Source: Streptomyces sp. NBC_00273 (GTDB taxonomy: Bacteria > Actinomycetota > Actinomycetes > Streptomycetales > Streptomycetaceae). From it: a DNA stretch of 64,000 nucleotides. This document shows, piece after piece, positions 59,916 to 64,000 of the stretch. Positions within the stretch are counted from its first letter, which is position 1. Every line of letters starts with the position of its first letter. The stretch lies in contig NZ_CP108067.1 in the NCBI RefSeq assembly GCF_036178145.1, forward strand, positions 7,523,001 through 7,587,000, written 5' to 3'. The notes below the pieces were generated by a model. The model was not told the origin of the DNA. It was given only the letters and a program-made list of their open reading frames with translations, and did not search any database. A program made the translations under genes and the position numbers.

Positions 59916-61706
59916 GTGGCAGCACCGAAGAAGGGCCGGCGGCCCACGGGGGCTCAGGGGAGGCCGGGGCGCGCCCTGGCGATCATCCTGATCGCGATGG
60001 TGGCGCTCACCGCGGGGATGTTCCTCTCCAAGCAGACGACTCCCAGGCTGGGCATCGACCTCGCCGGTGGCACGAGCATCACGCTCAAGGCCAAGAGCGA
60101 GCCCGGCAAAGAGAGCGCCATCAACGAGACCAACATGAACACGGCGGTCGGCATCATCGACCGCCGCGTCAACGGTCTCGGCGTGTCCGAGGCGGAGGTC
60201 CAGACCCAGGGTCGCGACCACATCATCGTGAACATCCCCAAGGGGACGAACGAGCAGCAGGCGCGCGAGCAGGTCGGCACCACCGCCCAGCTGTACTTCC
60301 GCCCGGTTCTCGCCTTCGCGGACGGCTCCCCGGCCGCTCCCGAGGGCACTCCGAGCCCGAACCCCTCCGCGAGCGGCTCCGGGGCTCCCAAGGCCGGAGA
60401 CGGCAAGACCAGCCCCTCCGCCAGCCCGTCGTCCAGCGCCACTTCCCAGGGCCGCGCGCTCAGTGAGGCCCTCAAGGCCCCGGCCGCGCCCACTCCCTCG
60501 CCCTCGGCGAGCGAGTCGAAGAAGGCAGACGACACCAAGGCTCCGTCGCCCTCCGCCTCCGCCTCCACGCCGGCGACCGGCGACGAGGCCGCCGCAGCGG
60601 CCCTCCAGGCCAAGTTCGCGGCGCTGGACTGCAACGACGAGGCGCAGCGCGCCGCCGCCGGTGCGGGCGCCAAGCCCGAGGAGCCGATGGTCGCCTGCGG
60701 CCAGCGCGGTACCGCCTGGGGCAAGTGGATCCTCGGCCCGGCCCAGGTCAACGGCCAGGACGTGAAGGACGCCAAGGGGCAGATCGACCCCCAGCGCGGC
60801 CAGTGGATCGTCACCATGCAGTTCACCGACAAGGGCGCCGACAAGTTCGCCAAGATCACCGGTGAGCTGGCCACCAAGCAGATGCCGCAGAACCAGTTCG
60901 CGATCGTGCTCGACGGGCGGGTCATCTCCGACCCGTCCGTGAGCCAGGCGCTGACCGGTGGCAACGCCGAGATCTCGGGCGGCTTCACCCAGCAGTCCGC
61001 GCAGGACCTGGGCAACATGCTCTCGTACGGCGCCCTGCCGCTCTCCTTCAGCGAGGACAGCGTCACCACGGTCACCGCCGCGCTCGGCGGCGAGCAGCTG
61101 AAGGCCGGCCTGATCGCCGGCGCCATCGGCCTGCTCCTCGTGGTGATCTACCTGCTGGTGTACTACCGGGGCCTGGCGTTCATCGCCATCGTCAGCCTCC
61201 TGGTCTCCGCGATCCTGACCTACACGATCATGTCGCTGCTCGGAAAGGGCATCGGCTTCGCGCTGAACCTGCCGGCCGTCTGCGGTGCGATCGTGGCGAT
61301 CGGCATCACGGCGGACTCGTTCATCGTGTACTTCGAGCGCATCCGGGACGAGATCCGCGAGGGCCGCACCCTGCGTCCGGCCGTCGAGCGCGCCTGGCCG
61401 CGTGCCCGTCGCACGATCCTGGTCTCCGACTTCGTGTCGTTCCTGGCCGCCGCGGTGCTGTTCATCGTCACGGTGGGCAAGGTCCAGGGCTTCGCGTTCA
61501 CACTGGGTCTTACGACCCTGCTCGACGTGGTCGTGGTGTTCCTCTTCACCAAGCCCGTCATGACACTGGTGGCGCGTACGAAGTTCTTCGCCAGCGGTCA
61601 CCCGTGGTCCGGGCTGGACCCGAAGCGGCTGGGCGCCAAGCCTCCGCTGCGCCGGTCCCGCCGCACCGGTTCCGCCCCCGCCCCCGTCGACGCAAAGGAG
61701 GCGTGA
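59916..61706 (+). CDS. secD: Protein translocase subunit SecD
   Basis: A 596-residue subunit: TM1 (ALAIILIAMVALTAGMFL), then the D1 motif LGIDLAGGTSITL, a periplasmic domain, and five C-terminal helices with the conserved AIGITADSFIVYFERIRDEIREG. The external domain is interrupted at residues ~145-230 by a Pro/Ser/Ala/Lys-rich insertion. SecD uses the proton gradient to complete export. GTG start with GGGAG upstream. secF follows three bases later. Confidence 0.96.
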   Translation: MAAPKKGRRPTGAQGRPGRALAIILIAMVALTAGMFLSKQTTPRLGIDLAGGTSITLKAKSEPGKESAINETNMNTAVGIIDRRVNGLGVSEAEVQTQGRDHIIVNIPKGTNEQQAREQVGTTAQLYFRPVLAFADGSPAAPEGTPSPNPSASGSGAPKAGDGKTSPSASPSSSATSQGRALSEALKAPAAPTPSPSASESKKADDTKAPSPSASASTPATGDEAAAAALQAKFAALDCNDEAQRAAAGAGAKPEEPMVACGQRGTAWGKWILGPAQVNGQDVKDAKGQIDPQRGQWIVTMQFTDKGADKFAKITGELATKQMPQNQFAIVLDGRVISDPSVSQALTGGNAEISGGFTQQSAQDLGNMLSYGALPLSFSEDSVTTVTAALGGEQLKAGLIAGAIGLLLVVIYLLVYYRGLAFIAIVSLLVSAILTYTIMSLLGKGIGFALNLPAVCGAIVAIGITADSFIVYFERIRDEIREGRTLRPAVERAWPRARRTILVSDFVSFLAAAVLFIVTVGKVQGFAFTLGLTTLLDVVVVFLFTKPVMTLVARTKFFASGHPWSGLDPKRLGAKPPLRRSRRTGSAPAPVDAKEA

Positions 61707-61709
61707 GAG

Positions 61710-62765
61710 ATGTCGAAGCTGGGAGATCTCGGCGCCAAGCTGTACCGCGGTGAGGTCGGCTACGACTTCGTCGGCAAGCGCTTTCTCTGGTACGGCGTGT
61801 CCATCCTGATCACCATCACGGCGATCGTCGCCCTGGCCGTCCAGGGCCTCAACATGGGCATCGAGTTCAAGGGTGGTGCCGTCTTCACCACCTCGAAGGC
61901 CTCCCTCTCCGTGGCCAAGGCCACGGAGGTCGCGGAGAAGGCCTCGGGCCACGACGCGATCGTCCAGGAGCTCGGCACCGGCGGCCTGCGGATCCAGATC
62001 TCCGGTCTGGACACCGCCGCCGCGACCGACGTCAAGAAGGCCCTCGCCGCCGACCTCAAGGTCAGCGAGGCCGACATCAACGCCGACCTGGTCGGCCCCA
62101 GCTGGGGCGAGCAGATCGCGAACAAGGCCTGGACCGGTCTCGGCGTCTTCATGGTCCTCGTGGTGATCTACCTGGCCATCGCCTTCGAGTGGCGGATGGC
62201 GGTCGCGGCGCTGATCGCGCTGATCCACGACCTCACCATCACCGTCGGCGTGTACGCGCTCGTCGGCTTCGAGGTCACGCCGGGCACGGTCATCGGTCTG
62301 CTGACGATCCTCGGCTACTCCCTCTACGACACCGTCGTCGTCTTCGACGGTCTCAAGGAGGGCTCGAAGGACATCACCAAGCAGACCCGCTGGACGTACA
62401 GCGAGGTCGCCAACCGCAGCATCAACGGCACCCTGGTCCGCTCGATCAACACCACGGTCGTCGCGCTCCTCCCGGTCGCCGCGCTGCTGTTCATCGGCGG
62501 CGGCTTCCTGGGCGCCGGCATGCTGAACGACATCTCGCTGTCGCTGTTCGTCGGCCTCGCGGCCGGTGCGTACTCCTCGATCTTCATCGCGACCCCGCTG
62601 GTCGTGGACCTCAAGGAGCGCGAGCCGGCGATGAAGGCGCTCAAGAAGCGGGTGCTCGCCAAGCGGGCGGCCGCGGCTGCCAAGGGCGAGTCCCCGGACG
62701 AGGGCTACGAGGCCGAGGACGAGCCGCAGGTCGTGGCGCAGGGTCGGCCGGGGCGGCGGCGTTGA
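61710..62765 (+). CDS. secF: Protein translocase subunit SecF
   Basis: A 351-residue subunit with six helices: D1-like LNMGIEFKGGAVFTT, and the C-terminal RND-type core with ILGYSLYDTVVVFDGLKEG and NTTVVALLPVAALLFIGGG. It pairs with SecD. AAAGGAGG precedes the ATG. The last ~40 residues are basic/acidic and end GQPGRRR-like. The stop overlaps the apt TTG. Confidence 0.96.
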   Translation: MSKLGDLGAKLYRGEVGYDFVGKRFLWYGVSILITITAIVALAVQGLNMGIEFKGGAVFTTSKASLSVAKATEVAEKASGHDAIVQELGTGGLRIQISGLDTAAATDVKKALAADLKVSEADINADLVGPSWGEQIANKAWTGLGVFMVLVVIYLAIAFEWRMAVAALIALIHDLTITVGVYALVGFEVTPGTVIGLLTILGYSLYDTVVVFDGLKEGSKDITKQTRWTYSEVANRSINGTLVRSINTTVVALLPVAALLFIGGGFLGAGMLNDISLSLFVGLAAGAYSSIFIATPLVVDLKEREPAMKALKKRVLAKRAAAAAKGESPDEGYEAEDEPQVVAQGRPGRRR

Positions 62766-63316
62766 CCGCGCCGCTGTCCGAGGACGCCCGGGAGCTGCTC
62801 CTCAGCCGGATCAAGGACGTGGCGGACTACCCGAAGCCGGGCGTGATGTTCAAGGACATCACCCCGCTGCTGGCGGACCCCGAGGCGTTCGCCGCCCTGA
62901 CGGACGCGCTGGTGGAGCTGGCCGGGCGGTACGGCGCGACGAAGATCGTCGGCCTGGAGGCGCGCGGGTTCATCCTCGCGGCCCCGGTCGCCGTCCAGGC
63001 CGGCATCGGCTTCGTCCCGGTGCGCAAGGCCGGGAAGCTGCCGGGCGCGACGCTCGCGCAGTCGTACGAGCTGGAGTACGGCACGGCGGAGATCGAGGTC
63101 CACGCCGAGGACCTGTCGGCCGGTGACCGGGTCATGGTCATCGACGACGTGCTGGCCACCGGCGGTACCGCCGAGGCCTCGCTCTCGCTGATCCGGCGGG
63201 CCGGTGCGGAGGTCGCGGGCGTGGCGGTCCTGATGGAACTCTCGTTCCTCCCGGGACGGGCCAAGCTGGCGCCCACGCTGGGTGAGGCTCCGCTGGACGC
63301 GCTGATCGTGGTCTGA
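62762..63316 (+). CDS. apt: Adenine phosphoribosyltransferase
   Basis: A 184-residue type I phosphoribosyltransferase: ADYPKPGVMFKDITPLLADP, GLEARGFILAAPVAVQAGIGFVPVRKAGKLPG (in pieces), and the PRPP loop VMVIDDVLATGGTAEASL. It salvages adenine to AMP. The start is TTG in TTGA, overlapping the secF stop, with a GGGCGGCGG ribosome site in secF. relA follows; apt-relA adjacency is conserved in Streptomyces. Confidence 0.95.
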   Translation: MTAPLSEDARELLLSRIKDVADYPKPGVMFKDITPLLADPEAFAALTDALVELAGRYGATKIVGLEARGFILAAPVAVQAGIGFVPVRKAGKLPGATLAQSYELEYGTAEIEVHAEDLSAGDRVMVIDDVLATGGTAEASLSLIRRAGAEVAGVAVLMELSFLPGRAKLAPTLGEAPLDALIVV

Positions 63317-63331
63317 TCCCTTCGCTTGTCG

Positions 63332-63371
63332 AGCGGCGGGTATCCGGGACGTCCCGGGTGCCCGCCGCTTT
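63332..63371 (+). terminator. Terminator of the sec-apt unit
   Basis: AGCGGCGGG pairs with CCCGCCGCT, the interior CCGGGAC/GTCCCGG adds a second stem, and TTT follows. Confidence 0.8.
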
Positions 63372-63392
63372 CGTCTGCGGCGCCGCTGCGGG

Positions 63393-63487
63393 GGCGCCGC
63401 CCCCGGACCCCCGCGCCTCAAACGCCGGCGGGGCTGGAAGATTCGGCGCCGCCGGCGTTCGAGGCGCGGGGTCCGCGGCGGAGCCCC
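63393..63487. repeat. Large imperfect inverted repeat of the GCCGGCGTTTGAGGCG family
   Basis: CCGCGCCTCAAACGCCGGCGG (63411-63431) faces CCGCCGGCGTTCGAGGCGCGG (63449-63469) with one mismatch, and similarity continues outward through GGGGC/GCCCC arms. Half of the element also occurs at 24601-24643. Confidence 0.75.
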
Positions 63488-63633
63488 GGGGAGGGGCCGG
63501 GAGCGGACCGGCACAGGAAGGGGCTCGCGGAACGAGGGGGCCGAACCCTCGCTACCATGGGTTGTCCGGACCGGACACGGGCACCGGATCCTCCCCCAGA
63601 CTCCGTTCGGGGGGACCCCCGTGAGGAGCGCTC

Positions 63634-64000
63634 TTGCCAGACGAGGTCCAGCCAATCTCCGCCGCGCAGCCCGACCCGCAGGCCGAGCAGACCACGGCGG
63701 CACCCGCCACGCCGCCGCCGGCCCCGCCGGTGCCGCCGGTCAAGCCCGCGCCGGCGAAGTCCGCCGGGTCCTCCAACCGGGTGCGCGCCCGTCTCGCCCG
63801 GCTGGGCGTACAGCGCTCGAACCCGTACAACCCGGTTCTGGAGCCGTTGCTCCGCATAGTCCGCAGCAACGACCCGAAGATCGAGACGTCGACGCTGCGC
63901 CAGCTGGAGCAGGCCTACCAGGTGGCCGAACGCTGGCACCGCGGCCAGAAGCGCAAGAGCGGCGACCCGTACATCACCCACCCGCTCGCGGTGACCACCA
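63634..64000 (+). CDS. relA: (p)ppGpp synthetase/hydrolase RelA, N-terminal part (cut by window end)
   Basis: The first 122 codons of a RelA/SpoT homologue. An Ala/Pro-rich N-terminal extension (residues 1-~45, long in Streptomyces) precedes NPVLEPLLRIVRSNDPKIETSTLRQLEQAYQVAERWHRGQKRKSGDPYITHPLAVTT (in pieces), the start of the HD hydrolase domain with the conserved HRGQ.RKSG.PYI.HP. RelA makes and degrades (p)ppGpp. TTG start with GAGGAG six bases upstream. The rest lies to the right. Confidence 0.94.
   Translation, partial: MPDEVQPISAAQPDPQAEQTTAAPATPPPAPPVPPVKPAPAKSAGSSNRVRARLARLGVQRSNPYNPVLEPLLRIVRSNDPKIETSTLRQLEQAYQVAERWHRGQKRKSGDPYITHPLAVTT

Larger units (their letters stand above)
63317..63633. 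other. 317-base region between apt and relA
   Basis: It contains a long terminator-like hairpin (63332-63371) and a large inverted repeat (63393-63487). The remainder, 63488-63633, must hold the relA promoter, though I can point to no certain -10. TACCAT at 63554-63559 is a weak candidate. No gene is visible. Confidence 0.55.

Overview
The window looks like chromosomal DNA of a Streptomyces or a very close relative. GC content is above 70 percent, third codon positions are strongly GC-biased, GTG and TTG starts are common, and the gene for the sporulation protein SsgB is present and about identical in length to the Streptomyces protein. From memory, the gene order argR ... relA runs parallel to the core-chromosome segment of S. 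coelicolor around SCO1576 to SCO1513. I saw no insertion sequence, prophage, CRISPR array or antibiotic cluster. I read this as core genome with a few variable genes mixed in.

Layout. 0-7.2 kb: arginine genes (3' end of argR, then argG and argH) with unrelated envelope and hypothetical genes between them. 7.2-15.6 kb: a TetR regulator coupled to a 14-TM drug exporter, a bldA-codon (TTA) beta-helix membrane protein, a lipid acyltransferase, a secreted glycerophosphodiester phosphodiesterase, a small sigma factor and membrane proteins. 15.8-18.9 kb: a methionine ABC importer (metN-metI-metQ) preceded by a 28-codon leader peptide ending in alternating Cys and Met codons, probably an attenuator. 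19.1-26.1 kb: cobalamin and siroheme genes (cobL, a bluB-cobT fusion, cysG/cobA). 26.1-29.1 kb: an rRNA/tRNA methyltransferase, a Ser/Thr kinase and a small membrane protein. 29.1-29.7 kb: a five-gene tRNA operon (Gly, Cys, three Val-GAC). 29.8-35.9 kb: pabB-pabC for folate, acetyltransferases, a DsbA-like protein, ssgB and a PGPGW membrane protein. 35.9-38.6 kb: two tRNA-Val(CAC) genes flanking a large membrane protein. 38.6-42.4 kb: an exonuclease, a DUF4365 gene joined to an unknown gene, and secreted and acetyltransferase genes. 42.7-52.8 kb: thrS, a HIT protein, an EF-G-like GTPase, and the phosphatidylinositol mannoside genes pgsA-patA-pimA. 54.2-64 kb: pdxS-pdxT, yebC, ruvCAB, yajC-secD-secF, apt and the start of relA.

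How the genes work together. pgsA, the acyltransferase and pimA overlap by one base each and make phosphatidylinositol, then its first mannoside, then its acylated form. pdxST makes pyridoxal phosphate. ruvCAB resolves Holliday junctions. yajC-secDF drives late protein export. The cobalamin genes share uroporphyrinogen III chemistry with siroheme synthesis, next to a methionine importer with a Cys/Met-sensing leader, which fits a sulfur and methyl-group theme.

Many starts are apparently leaderless: a -10 hexamer of the TANNNT type lies 6-8 bases upstream of ATG or GTG. All functions are assigned from recognised motifs in the translations; no database search was run.
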